This document shows, piece by piece, positions 9,727 through 17,807 of a DNA stretch of 64,000 bases (positions are counted from its first letter, which is position 1; every line of letters begins with the position of its first letter). Location: positions 61,396-125,395 of the forward strand of contig CAILUU010000046.1 in the NCBI GenBank assembly GCA_903837525.1, given 5' to 3'. Position numbers and translations under genes: made by a program. The DNA is from an uncultured Bacteroidota bacterium (GTDB lineage Bacteria; Bacteroidota; Bacteroidia; Chitinophagales; Chitinophagaceae). Under the pieces are notes generated by a model. It was not told where the DNA came from, did no database searches, and saw only the letters and a list, made by a program, of their open reading frames with translations.

Positions 9727-11313
9727 ATGATTAATAAAAAATTGCAAGTTTGGCTTCCGCTTTTGTTTAGCCTTATTATGATTGTAGGAATGTACGTTGG
9801 TTATTATATGAGAGACAATATGCCTGGAAAAAATTTTTTTAGCAGAGAAAAAAGAAGGCCAATTCAAGAAATAATGGATTTAGTACAATCGAAATATCTA
9901 GATGAGGTGAGTTTAGATAGTGTTGCCGATGCTGGCATACAGGCTATGTTAAACAAGCTAGACCCTCACAGCGTTTTTATACCTGCCGAGGATTTACAAG
10001 AAATAAATGAAGATATTGATGGTAAATTTTTTGGAATAGGTGTTGAATTTACTATTATAAATGATACCCTAAATGTTGTAAATGTATTAAAAGATGGCCC
10101 TAGCCAAAAGGCTGGCGTAGAGGTAGGCGATAAATTTATTAACGTAAATGATAGCCTAATAGCAGGTAATAAAATAGATAATGAAAAGGCTAGAAAACTT
10201 TTACGAGGCGATTTTAATACAAAAGTAGATATCCGTATTTTAAGAAATAATCAATCAAAACTATTATCGGTTACAAGAGGGGTTATTCCCTTAAAAAGTG
10301 TAGATGCAGCCTATATGATTGATGCCACCGTTGGGTATATACGCCTAAATAAATTTTCGGTTACTACCTATAAAGAATTTATGACAGCCCTTACCGATTT
10401 AAACAAAAAGGGATTACAAAAATTGATCTTAGATTTAAGAGATAATGGCGGTGGCGTATTAGACGAAGCCATTGAAATTGCTGATGAATTTTTAGAAGGC
10501 GATAAATTAATTACGTATACAGAGGGTAAACATTTACCCAAAAAAGAATATCGTTGCCGTAGGCAAGGTCAATTTGAAAAAGGAGCATTAGTTGTATTGG
10601 CCGATGAAAATACGGCAAGTGCAAGTGAAGTATTATTAGGGGCTTTGCAAGATTGGGATAGAGCAACCATAGTTGGTCGCAGAACATTTGGAAAAGGATT
10701 GGTGCAAGACCAATACGACCTTAGCGATGGAAGTGCGTTACGCCTTACCGTTGCCCGGTACTATACCCCTATTGGGCGTAGTATACAACGTAGTTACAAA
10801 AATGGCGAAAAAGCATATTACGATGAAGTTAGCAACCGTTTTAAAGACGGCGAAACTCAGTATGCAGATAGTGTAAAAAATGATACCAGTAAAGTATTTA
10901 AAACAAAAAATGGAAAAAAAGTGTATGCTAGTGGTGGTATTACACCCGATTATTTTGTGGCATTAGATACCAGTGGTTTTACAAAAAACACTGCACGAAT
11001 TTATAGCAAAGGGACAATTAATAATTTTACGTATCAGTATTATTTGCAAAATAAAACGCAATTATTAGCCTATAAAAATAGTAAAGAGTTTAGCACAAAT
11101 TTTTTATTATCAGATGCAAATTGGAAACAATTTGTAGCCTTTGCTGCTAAAGACTCTGTTAATTTAAATAGTACTACAATAAAGGAAAAAAATAAGCTAA
11201 CAAACGTAATAAAAGCTACTCTTGCAAGGCAACTTTGGCGTAATGATGGCTATTTTGAAGTAATAAATTTAAGTGATTTGGAGGTTAAGAAAGCATTGGA
11301 GGTATTAAAATAA
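9727..11313 (+). CDS. S41 family C-terminal processing peptidase
   Basis: Periplasmic serine protease of the Prc/CtpA family, acting on C-termini or misfolded envelope proteins. The 528-residue protein has an N-terminal membrane anchor/signal (residues 8-27) and a PDZ domain at about 90-180 (GIGVEF, GPSQKAGVEVGD). The S41 core contains LDLRDNGGG. By alignment with E. coli Prc spacing the catalytic serine is S298 in ENTASASE and the lysine is K323 in FGKGLVQ, 25 residues apart as expected. About 170 residues follow the core, a common extension in Bacteroidota. It stands alone, divergent from the murK-like gene, with a near-leaderless promoter. Confidence 0.95.
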   Translation: MINKKLQVWLPLLFSLIMIVGMYVGYYMRDNMPGKNFFSREKRRPIQEIMDLVQSKYLDEVSLDSVADAGIQAMLNKLDPHSVFIPAEDLQEINEDIDGKFFGIGVEFTIINDTLNVVNVLKDGPSQKAGVEVGDKFINVNDSLIAGNKIDNEKARKLLRGDFNTKVDIRILRNNQSKLLSVTRGVIPLKSVDAAYMIDATVGYIRLNKFSVTTYKEFMTALTDLNKKGLQKLILDLRDNGGGVLDEAIEIADEFLEGDKLITYTEGKHLPKKEYRCRRQGQFEKGALVVLADENTASASEVLLGALQDWDRATIVGRRTFGKGLVQDQYDLSDGSALRLTVARYYTPIGRSIQRSYKNGEKAYYDEVSNRFKDGETQYADSVKNDTSKVFKTKNGKKVYASGGITPDYFVALDTSGFTKNTARIYSKGTINNFTYQYYLQNKTQLLAYKNSKEFSTNFLLSDANWKQFVAFAAKDSVNLNSTTIKEKNKLTNVIKATLARQLWRNDGYFEVINLSDLEVKKALEVLK

Positions 11314-11519
11314 AATCAATCCTTCAAAAACAACTCTGAAGTAAAAAAGTGTTTTAAAAACATGCCTATAATTTTCAATGAAAAGATAGCTTTGATTATT
11401 TTTTTACATGAAATGTATTTAGTGTTTAATGAATACAACGAATGTTTAACAATTTACAAAGTTTAAAAAATCAATTATTTTCATTTAATTACCTTTACCA
11501 GCAATTAACGATTTTAACC

Positions 11520-12875
11520 ATGTGGCTTAATAACATTTTAGAAACTATTGGCAATACACCGCTAATAAAATTGAATAAAATTACCAACCATTTACCTTGT
11601 ACTGTTTTGGCAAAAGTGGAGTATTTTAACCCTGGCAATAGCATAAAAGACCGTATGGCACTTAAAATGCTTGAAGTAGCTGAAAAAGAAGGTAAAATAA
11701 AGCCAGGGGGTACTATTATTGAAGGTACCAGTGGCAATACTGGTATGGGTTTAGCCCTAGCTGCATGTGTAAAAGGCTATAAGTGTATTTTTACTACAAC
11801 CGATAAGCAAAGTAAAGAAAAGGCCGATATTTTAAAAGCTTTAGGTGCAGAGGTTATTGTATGCCCTACCAATGTTGAGCCCGAAGACCCTAGAAGTTAT
11901 TATAGTGTAAGTAAACGCCTTGCTACAGAAGTACCCAACAGTTGGTATGTTAACCAATACGATAATTTGGCCAACCGATTAGCACATTACGAACAAACCG
12001 GCCCCGAAATTTGGGAACAAACCGAAGGCAAGGTTACCCATTTAGTTGTAGCCACGGGTACTGGAGGTACAATTGTGGGTACAGGCAAGTATTTAAAAGA
12101 AAAAAATCCGAATATAAAAATTTGGGCTATAGATAGTTATGGTAGCTTACTTAAAAAATATTTTGAGACAGGAGAGCTAGATCAAAAAGAAGTATATCCA
12201 TACATTAGTGAAGGTTTTGGCGAAGATTTTGTACCCCAAAACTACGATATGCAATACATAGATAAGTTTGAAAAAGTAACGGATAAAGATGGGGCAGTAA
12301 TGGCTAGGCGTATTGCTAAAGAAGAAGGAATGTTTTGTGGCTATAGTGCAGGTAGCGTCTTGCAAGGCATGTTACAATTAAGTAACGAGCTAACTAAAGA
12401 TGATGTAGTTGTACTAATTTTTCACGACCACGGTAGCCGTTATGTAGGTAAAGTATATAATGATGAATGGATGATGGAACGTGGCTTTTTAGATGTAAAA
12501 ACCTTTAAAGATCTAATTAATGGTAGAGGAAGTAAAAAAATTATTACCGTTACACCTACCCAAACGGTTATGGAAGCCATTACCCTAATGAAGAAATATG
12601 ATATTGAAAATATTCCTGTACTAGAAGCTGGTGTTATTGTTGGTGCAATTTCAGAAAGTGGGTTGTTTAGTAAAATATTAAATGATGTAGACATTAAAAA
12701 TCAACCTATACAACAGGTAATGGAAAAGCCTTATCCCGAGGTTTCTTTTGATACAAGAGTAGAAAGATTGGTTACATTTATAACAAAAGAAAACGGCGCT
12801 GTACTTAGCAAAGACGAAAGTGGCACTTACCACATAGTAACAAAATACGATATTATACAAAGCCTTAGCAAATAG
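11520..12875 (+). CDS. PLP-dependent cystathionine beta-synthase-like enzyme with CBS domains
   Basis: A cysteine-synthase-fold enzyme of 451 residues, expected to condense homocysteine with serine (or a related beta-replacement). The PLP lysine lies in NPGNSIKDRMALK. The phosphate-binding loop is EGTSGNTGMGLA, with GTGGTIVGTGKYLKE downstream. A pair of CBS domains fills the last 110 residues (TVMEAITLMKKYDIENIPVL and the matching second copy). The start is placed at the ATG at 11520 because MWLNNILETIGNTPLIKL is the normal family N-terminus. The earlier in-frame ATG at 11442 would add 26 residues that cross a likely promoter box (TACCTTTA, 11490-11497). Substrate preference between cystathionine and cysteine synthesis cannot be fixed from sequence. 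Confidence 0.92.
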   Translation: MWLNNILETIGNTPLIKLNKITNHLPCTVLAKVEYFNPGNSIKDRMALKMLEVAEKEGKIKPGGTIIEGTSGNTGMGLALAACVKGYKCIFTTTDKQSKEKADILKALGAEVIVCPTNVEPEDPRSYYSVSKRLATEVPNSWYVNQYDNLANRLAHYEQTGPEIWEQTEGKVTHLVVATGTGGTIVGTGKYLKEKNPNIKIWAIDSYGSLLKKYFETGELDQKEVYPYISEGFGEDFVPQNYDMQYIDKFEKVTDKDGAVMARRIAKEEGMFCGYSAGSVLQGMLQLSNELTKDDVVVLIFHDHGSRYVGKVYNDEWMMERGFLDVKTFKDLINGRGSKKIITVTPTQTVMEAITLMKKYDIENIPVLEAGVIVGAISESGLFSKILNDVDIKNQPIQQVMEKPYPEVSFDTRVERLVTFITKENGAVLSKDESGTYHIVTKYDIIQSLSK

Positions 12876-12901
12876 TAAAAAATAATAAAAAAGCATTACT
12901 G

Positions 12902-12936
12902 TACTGTATTCTGTTATATGAATGCAGTATTTTTTT
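12902..12936 (+). terminator. Intrinsic terminator after the CBS gene
   Basis: Stem TACTGTATTC / GAATGCAGTA (12902-12911 and 12920-12929, one G-U pair) with an eight-base loop and a T-run to 12936. It lies 26 bases past the stop codon. Confidence 0.7.
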
Positions 12937-13226
12937 ATAGCCCACAAAAAGGAATTGTCGTAAAACTACGTATGCTACTAATGTATATTTTCTTTTTAAA
13001 AACAAGCAATACTACTAACATACCTGTATTTACAGCAACCCAAAAAAAGAGAAATAACGCTCTAGTAAAGGGTTTACATATGTTTCATATTTATTTGAAC
13101 TATTTTTTAAACGATATATAATATCTGATATATAACATCCTAACATAACGTAATGTTATGTACCAAAGACCAAAAAAATAAATATATAGCTTATTCTTTA
13201 AAAAGCGATAATAGCTAAAATCGAAA
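12937..13226. other. AT-rich stretch without a recognised gene
   Basis: Nothing convincingly coding is seen here. The only structures are a 7-base inverted repeat ACATAAC / GTTATGT around 13143-13161 and an imperfect repeat AAAAAGCGATrATAG (about 13200 and again at 13256, the latter inside the small ORF at 13227-13361). It probably holds the control region of the small gene that follows. Confidence 0.4.
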
Positions 13227-13361
13227 ATGAATCTAAATCCTATTACTTATGCTGTAAAAAGCGATGATAGTAGTAGAAAAACCAAAAAAAAGTTTCTCCC
13301 AAGGAGACTGTTCAAGAAATCAAAAGAGCTACCAATGCTTGGTTGGTTTAAAAATTTCTAA
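13227..13361 (+). CDS. Candidate small basic protein, 44 residues
   Basis: An ATG-started frame encodes a 44-residue, strongly basic protein. It opens MNLNPITYAVKSDDSSRKTK, passes through KKKFLPRRLFKKSKELP and ends MLGWFKNF. It has no signal peptide. Support for a real gene comes from the order of elements: an AT-rich upstream region, the ORF, and a rho-independent terminator that begins at its stop codon, just ahead of the promoter of the next gene. I do not recognise the family. The high Lys/Arg content would suit nucleic-acid or ribosome binding, but that is only inference. The reading is uncertain because the ORF is short. Confidence 0.5.
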   Translation: MNLNPITYAVKSDDSSRKTKKKFLPRRLFKKSKELPMLGWFKNF

Positions 13362-13392
13362 CTTCTCAGCTTATACCTCAGAAGTTTTTTTT
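13360..13392 (+). terminator. Intrinsic terminator after the small basic protein gene
   Basis: Inverted repeat AACTTCT / AGAAGTT (13360-13366 and 13380-13386) followed by eight T. It overlaps the TAA of the 44-residue ORF and precedes the promoter box at 13408. Confidence 0.6.
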
Positions 13393-13407
13393 GCCTATAA
13401 CAAGGGT

Positions 13408-13415
13408 TATTTTTG
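13408..13415 (+). promoter_or_regulatory. -7 box of the promoter for the BtuF-like gene
   Basis: TATTTTTG fits TAnnTTTG and ends four bases before the ATG at 13420, the same spacing as for the S41 protease gene. It supports the start at 13420 over an in-frame ATG at 13264. Confidence 0.5.
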
Positions 13416-13419
13416 TACA

Positions 13420-14196
13420 ATGATTTTAAAATCTATTGAAAATCTCTCACTAACACCTCTACGTATAATTTCCTTAGTTCCCTCTCAAACTGAGTTATTA
13501 TTTGATTTGGGTTTAGATGAACAAGTAGTGGGCATTACAAAATTTTGTATTCATCCAACAAATTGGTTTAAAACCAAAACGAGAGTTGGGGGTACAAAAA
13601 ACATAAACATAGCCACCATAAAAAAATTAAACCCTACATTAATTATTGCCAATAAAGAAGAAAATGTAAAAGAGCAAATAGAGGAATTAGCAAAAGATTA
13701 TCCAGTTTGGCTTACCGACGTAAATAATTTAGATGATGCTTTAAAAATGATTGAAGCTATAGGTGTATTAACAAATACTCAAAAAAATGCCCATCATATT
13801 ACCCAGAAAATAACAACTAATTTTGAGCAACTGGCTGCAAAAAAGACCCCAATAAACACTTGCTACCTTATTTGGAAAAACCCTTATATGACGGTTGGTG
13901 GAGATACTTTTATAAATGATATGCTACAAAGAAGTAGCTTTAATAATTTATTTTCAAACGAAAAAAGATACCCAGAAATAAGTATTTCTCAATTGCTAAT
14001 TGCTAATTGTCAACTGCTTCTTCTCTCCAGCGAACCCTACCCTTTTAAACAAATACATATAGATGAGTTACAACTACAATTACCCCATACAAAAATACTT
14101 TTGGTAGATGGTGAAATGTTTAGCTGGTATGGCAGTAGATTACTAAAAGCAACGGAATATTTTAGCCAATTAAGGGCAAGTGTTGCAAAGCTTTAA
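13420..14196 (+). CDS. Helical-backbone metal/corrinoid receptor (BtuF-like), cytoplasmic form
   Basis: 258 residues of the periplasmic-binding type 2 fold (Peripla_BP_2). Recognisable segments are RIISLVPSQTELLFDLGL, VGITKFCIHP, VGGTKNINIATIKKLNPTLI and a final GSRLLKATEYFSQL helix. Members bind vitamin B12 or iron chelates for ABC importers. There is no signal peptide or lipobox when started at the ATG at 13420, so it may act in the cytoplasm or may be a stand-alone family member common in Bacteroidota. An in-frame ATG at 13264 would add 52 residues translated across the upstream terminator and is rejected. No ABC permease or ATPase gene is adjacent. Confidence 0.82.
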   Translation: MILKSIENLSLTPLRIISLVPSQTELLFDLGLDEQVVGITKFCIHPTNWFKTKTRVGGTKNINIATIKKLNPTLIIANKEENVKEQIEELAKDYPVWLTDVNNLDDALKMIEAIGVLTNTQKNAHHITQKITTNFEQLAAKKTPINTCYLIWKNPYMTVGGDTFINDMLQRSSFNNLFSNEKRYPEISISQLLIANCQLLLLSSEPYPFKQIHIDELQLQLPHTKILLVDGEMFSWYGSRLLKATEYFSQLRASVAKL

Positions 14197-14256
14197 ATGA
14201 TATACAACCATCCTAATAATGCAAGTTTCTCCCTTTAGTTTCTCCCCCATCTTCCT

Positions 14257-14264
14257 TACTTTTG
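14257..14264 (+). promoter_or_regulatory. -7 box of the promoter for fba-accD
   Basis: TACTTTTG fits TAnnTTTG and lies 15 bases before the fba ATG. No strong -33 TTTG is seen at the usual distance. Confidence 0.45.
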
Positions 14265-14279
14265 TAAAAACAACTATTT

Positions 14280-15347
14280 ATGAGTAAATACAGTTCTGGG
14301 GTTTTATTTGGTGCAGAGTTAGAAGCATTGTACAACGACGCTAAAGACAATCAATTTGCTTTACCTGCTGTAAACACTATTGGCACTAATAGCATTAATG
14401 CAACTTTAGAGGCTGCCGCAAAAGTTAACTCTCCTGTAATTATACAATTTAGCAATGGTGGCGCCCAATTTATTGCCGGCAAAGGAATGCCAAACGATAA
14501 GTTACAAGGCAATATTTCTGGTGGCGTATCGGGTGCATTACACATACATAATGTGGCTAAGCATTATGGTGTACCGGTAGTTTTACATACCGATCATGCA
14601 GCAAAGAAATGGTTACCCTGGATTAGCGGATTGATAGATGCTGGAGAACAATTTTATAAAGAAAAGGGGCAACCTTTATTTAGCTCTCATATGCTAGATT
14701 TAAGTGAAGAGCCTATTGAAGAAAACATTGCAACCTCGGTAGAGTTTTACAAACGTATGGCTCCATTGGGTATGAGTATTGAAATAGAATTAGGCGTAAC
14801 GGGTGGAGAAGAAGATGGAGTTGATAATAGCGATGTAGATAATGAAAAATTATATACTCAACCAGCTCATGTTGCCTACTCCTTCACCGAGTTAAGTAAA
14901 GTGGGTAAATTATTTACAGTGGCTGCAGCATTTGGTAACGTACATGGTGTTTATAAAAGTGGAAATGTACAATTAACACCTATTATTTTAAAAAATAGTC
15001 AAGATTATATTGAACGAGAATTAAAAACTGGACCTAAACCAGTTTACTTTGTATTCCACGGTGGTAGCGGCTCTCCACAAAATCAAATAAGGGAGGCGAT
15101 TAGTTATGGTGCTATAAAAATGAATATAGATACCGATTTACAATGGGCTTATTGGGAAGGTGTGTTAGAAAATTATAAAAAGAATGAAGCGTTTTTACAA
15201 GGGCAGTTAGGCAACCCAACTGGCGACGATTCTCCCAACAAAAAATATTACGACCCAAGAGTATGGTTACGGAATGGTGAAGAAAGTTTTATAAAAAGAT
15301 TAGAAGTAGCATTTGAAGATTTAAATTGTATTAATAGAAATGCATAA
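14280..15347 (+). CDS. fbaA: Class II fructose-bisphosphate aldolase
   Basis: Zinc-dependent aldolase of glycolysis and gluconeogenesis, splitting fructose 1,6-bisphosphate into two triose phosphates. The length of 355 residues matches class IIA enzymes. The zinc histidines are visible in VVLHTDHAAKKWLP, in AAFGNVHGVYKSG and in YFVFHGGSGSP. The acidic loop EIELGVTGGEEDGVDN and the phosphate-binding GSGSP and NIDTDLQWAYWEG segments are intact. It is followed 54 bases later by accD in the same direction, so the two are probably co-transcribed. Confidence 0.97.
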   Translation: MSKYSSGVLFGAELEALYNDAKDNQFALPAVNTIGTNSINATLEAAAKVNSPVIIQFSNGGAQFIAGKGMPNDKLQGNISGGVSGALHIHNVAKHYGVPVVLHTDHAAKKWLPWISGLIDAGEQFYKEKGQPLFSSHMLDLSEEPIEENIATSVEFYKRMAPLGMSIEIELGVTGGEEDGVDNSDVDNEKLYTQPAHVAYSFTELSKVGKLFTVAAAFGNVHGVYKSGNVQLTPIILKNSQDYIERELKTGPKPVYFVFHGGSGSPQNQIREAISYGAIKMNIDTDLQWAYWEGVLENYKKNEAFLQGQLGNPTGDDSPNKKYYDPRVWLRNGEESFIKRLEVAFEDLNCINRNA

Positions 15348-15401
15348 GATTAGAAGTTTAGTTAAAAGCTGCTCATCTAAACCCTTAAACAAATAATAAC
15401 T

Positions 15402-16325
15402 ATGAGTAAAAAAAACGAAGATTTTTTTGAGATAAAGCTAAGTGGCGATATGGAAGAAATTCCTTTTCATGAAAATAAATCTAGCTGGTTTAAGCGAATA
15501 AAAAAGGGAATAAACACCTCAACAAAAGATAAAAAAGATTCACCAGGTGGCTTGTGGGAAAAATGTCCAAGTTGCAAATACACTTGTACTATAGCTGAGC
15601 TTCATGAGAATAAATTTGTATGCCCTAAATGTCAACACCACCATAGAATTGGTAGCGATGAATATTTTGAAATTATTTTTGACCATAATGAGTTTACTGA
15701 ACTATTTGCTAATATAAAATCGAAAGATTTTTTACAATTTGTAGATTTAAAGCCATACAGCAAACGCTTAGAAGAAACCTATGCAAAAACAGATATACAC
15801 GACAGTATAACCGTTGCCCATGGAAAGGTTGAAGGTAACGACTTGGTACTAGCTTGTATGGATTTTGAGTTTATTGGCGGTAGCCTTGGCAGTGTAATGG
15901 GCGAAAAAATTAGTAGAGCATGTGATTATTGTATACTCCATAAAATTCCGTTTATGATTATTAATAAAAGCGGCGGAGCAAGAATGATGGAAAGTGCTTT
16001 TTCGTTAATGCAATTAGCAAAAACCTCTGGTAAATTATCGCAATTAGCCGATGCTAAAATACCATATATTTCTCTTTGTACCGACCCTACTTTTGGAGGC
16101 ACCACAGCAAGTTTTGCAATGCTTGGCGATATTATTTGTGGAGAGCCCGGCGCTTTAATAGGCTTTGCTGGCCCAAGGGTTATTAAAGAAACTATTAAAA
16201 AAGATTTACCCGAGGGCTTTCAACGCAGTGAGTTTTTATTGGAACATGGCTTTTTGGATTTTATTATACCAAGGGCTGAATTAAAAAATAAATTGAAGGT
16301 GTTGTTGGAGTTGTTTAAGGGGTAG
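15402..16325 (+). CDS. accD: Acetyl-CoA carboxylase carboxyltransferase beta subunit
   Basis: Beta half of the carboxyltransferase that makes malonyl-CoA for fatty-acid synthesis. It is 307 residues. A four-cysteine zinc ribbon (CPSCKYTC and CPKC) lies at about residues 55-78. The crotonase-fold core is marked by [53 protein letters not shown] and [11 protein letters not shown]. The N-terminal 45 residues are acidic then basic and variable. The alpha subunit gene is not in the window. It is the second gene after fba and ends at the boundary with convergent minus-strand genes. Confidence 0.96.
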   Translation: MSKKNEDFFEIKLSGDMEEIPFHENKSSWFKRIKKGINTSTKDKKDSPGGLWEKCPSCKYTCTIAELHENKFVCPKCQHHHRIGSDEYFEIIFDHNEFTELFANIKSKDFLQFVDLKPYSKRLEETYAKTDIHDSITVAHGKVEGNDLVLACMDFEFIGGSLGSVMGEKISRACDYCILHKIPFMIINKSGGARMMESAFSLMQLAKTSGKLSQLADAKIPYISLCTDPTFGGTTASFAMLGDIICGEPGALIGFAGPRVIKETIKKDLPEGFQRSEFLLEHGFLDFIIPRAELKNKLKVLLELFKG

Positions 16326-16346
16326 AAAAATTAGTTAAGCTCATAA

Positions 16347-16655
16347 TTAATTCCCCTCCACATACCTCTTAAAATTATCCAAAATTGCTTGCCAGCCTAC
16401 TTCTTGCAATTCAATACTATTTTCAGTTTCGTCATCAAAGGTTTCTACTACTTCGGTAACATAGCCAATGCTAGAAAAGGTAACCGTCATTTTACGCTTA
16501 TCATCTAAAGTAATCATTAATAATTCCTCCGTTAATACATCATCCTATTTACCACTAAAATCAAAACTGTAACTACCATCTTTTGCGGCCATGATATAAA
16601 CTCACTTACCATCTATTTGTAAATCATTTATTGCTGCAGGGCAATGCCAAGCTGC
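16347..16655 (-). pseudogene. Decayed AHSA1/SRPBCC-domain gene (3' fragment with two internal stops)
   Basis: Reading the minus strand from 16655 gives AAWHCPAAINDLQIDGK, a TGA (16602-16604), VYIMAAKDGSYSFDFSGK, a TAG (16545-16547), then a run through ETFDDETENSIELQEVGWQA to NFKRYVEGN and a TAA at 16347-16349. This is the C-terminal two thirds of an AHSA1-like SRPBCC protein. In intact relatives a Trp stands at the first stop and an aromatic residue at the second, so both look like point mutations. The 5' third is missing. The remnant begins about ten bases downstream of the hutG stop on the same strand. It cannot make a functional protein. Confidence 0.85.
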
Positions 16656-16662
16656 CTAACTA

Positions 16663-17715
16663 TTAACTCTGCGATAATTCCTTAACAAAATCGCTTACTA
16701 AATAGCTAATTAGTTTTCCTGTATTTTCATTTTTTCTTCCATCGGCTAATTGAGTAGCTCCTTCACAAATATGCAAGTAAGCCGCTTTAGCATTTTGTGC
16801 AATAAAGGTTATGTATTGCCTAGCTTGCAAAACCGAAATACCACTTGGTGATGTAGCACTACTTAACGCATTTTCTATACAATCCACATCTAGCTCTATA
16901 CCTGTATACGTATCTTCTGTAAAGCCAGTAGCATGTGCTATGGCTTGTATAAAATTTTTACGTTCATGTATAAATATTTCTTCGTAAGTAATATAATCTA
17001 TAAAAGGATTGTTATGTATTTCCATTAACACACTTTGCGGAATATAATTTTCATGCACCCCTACAATACAATATTTTCCTAAATACCCATCTTCTTCGGC
17101 ATATTTAAAGCCGTTACCGCTGTGCCTACCTTGGGCAGCTTTAAAATCGGTATGGGCATCTAAATTAATACAGTTTATTTGCGATAGTGGCGTTACACCC
17201 GCCTTATATAAGCCTTTTGCAACCCCTTTAATAATGGGGTAACTGTTATTGTGACCGCCACCAATTACAATAGGTATTTTTTTACATGAAGCAATTACTT
17301 TTAAAATATCTTCTACTTCGGCATCAATAATTTCTAACGCATGGCGGTAAGCGTTTATTAATTCATCTTGATTATAGGCATTAGAATCTATTAAGTATTT
17401 TATATCTCCAAAATCAAAATGCCCTAGCACTAAAATTTCATCACCTACTAAAAAATCATTGCTTTGCATATTTAAAAAAGAAGATAAAAAAGGAAGCCAA
17501 GCTGTATCAGTACCGCCAGTTCCGTAATTGGCCATTACACCAATATCTTCTGGTATACCTACTATTACATACTTTGCTTTTGAATTGGTGAGTACTTGTG
17601 GCCATTCGCCTTGCTTATCTAACGTACATACTCTTTCGCCAATCTTTGTTTCAAATCGTCTAGTTTTAGTAATAGATAAAATATCTTCTTTAGTGTAAAA
17701 CTTAAAATGCTTCAT
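16663..17715 (-). CDS. hutG: Arginase/ureohydrolase-family enzyme, probable formimidoylglutamase
   Basis: A 350-residue ureohydrolase-fold protein, expected to hydrolyse N-formimino-L-glutamate to glutamate and formamide. The dinuclear metal ligands of the family are in view: GGGHNNSYPI (His), NLDAHTDFK (Asp, His, Asp) and GIELDVDCIENA (two Asp). The gene is the last of a minus-strand run with ftcD (92-base gap) and hutI, which is the main reason for choosing formimidoylglutamase over arginase or agmatinase. The pathway would then have two ways to process formiminoglutamate. A weak -7-like TAACTTTC just upstream could give it separate transcription. Confidence 0.8.
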   Translation of the reverse strand: MKHFKFYTKEDILSITKTRRFETKIGERVCTLDKQGEWPQVLTNSKAKYVIVGIPEDIGVMANYGTGGTDTAWLPFLSSFLNMQSNDFLVGDEILVLGHFDFGDIKYLIDSNAYNQDELINAYRHALEIIDAEVEDILKVIASCKKIPIVIGGGHNNSYPIIKGVAKGLYKAGVTPLSQINCINLDAHTDFKAAQGRHSGNGFKYAEEDGYLGKYCIVGVHENYIPQSVLMEIHNNPFIDYITYEEIFIHERKNFIQAIAHATGFTEDTYTGIELDVDCIENALSSATSPSGISVLQARQYITFIAQNAKAAYLHICEGATQLADGRKNENTGKLISYLVSDFVKELSQS

Positions 17716-17807
17716 CGTAGAAAGTTACATTTTTTATATAAACCGAACCAATTTATAGATAGAAATTGAATAATCTAGTAATTCTAATTAAATAAACAAA
17801 TGCAAAT

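Noticed and set aside
12918..13121. 67-codon plus-strand ORF after the CBS gene
   Set aside because: It begins inside the CBS terminator hairpin and has no protein-like composition or promoter.
13143..13161. 7-base inverted repeat ACATAAC / GTTATGT as an operator
   Set aside because: Short, AT-rich and single; such repeats are expected by chance in this sequence.
13264..13419. N-terminal extension of the BtuF-like gene from an earlier ATG
   Set aside because: It would be translated through a terminator and a promoter box and overlaps, in another frame, the small basic protein ORF.
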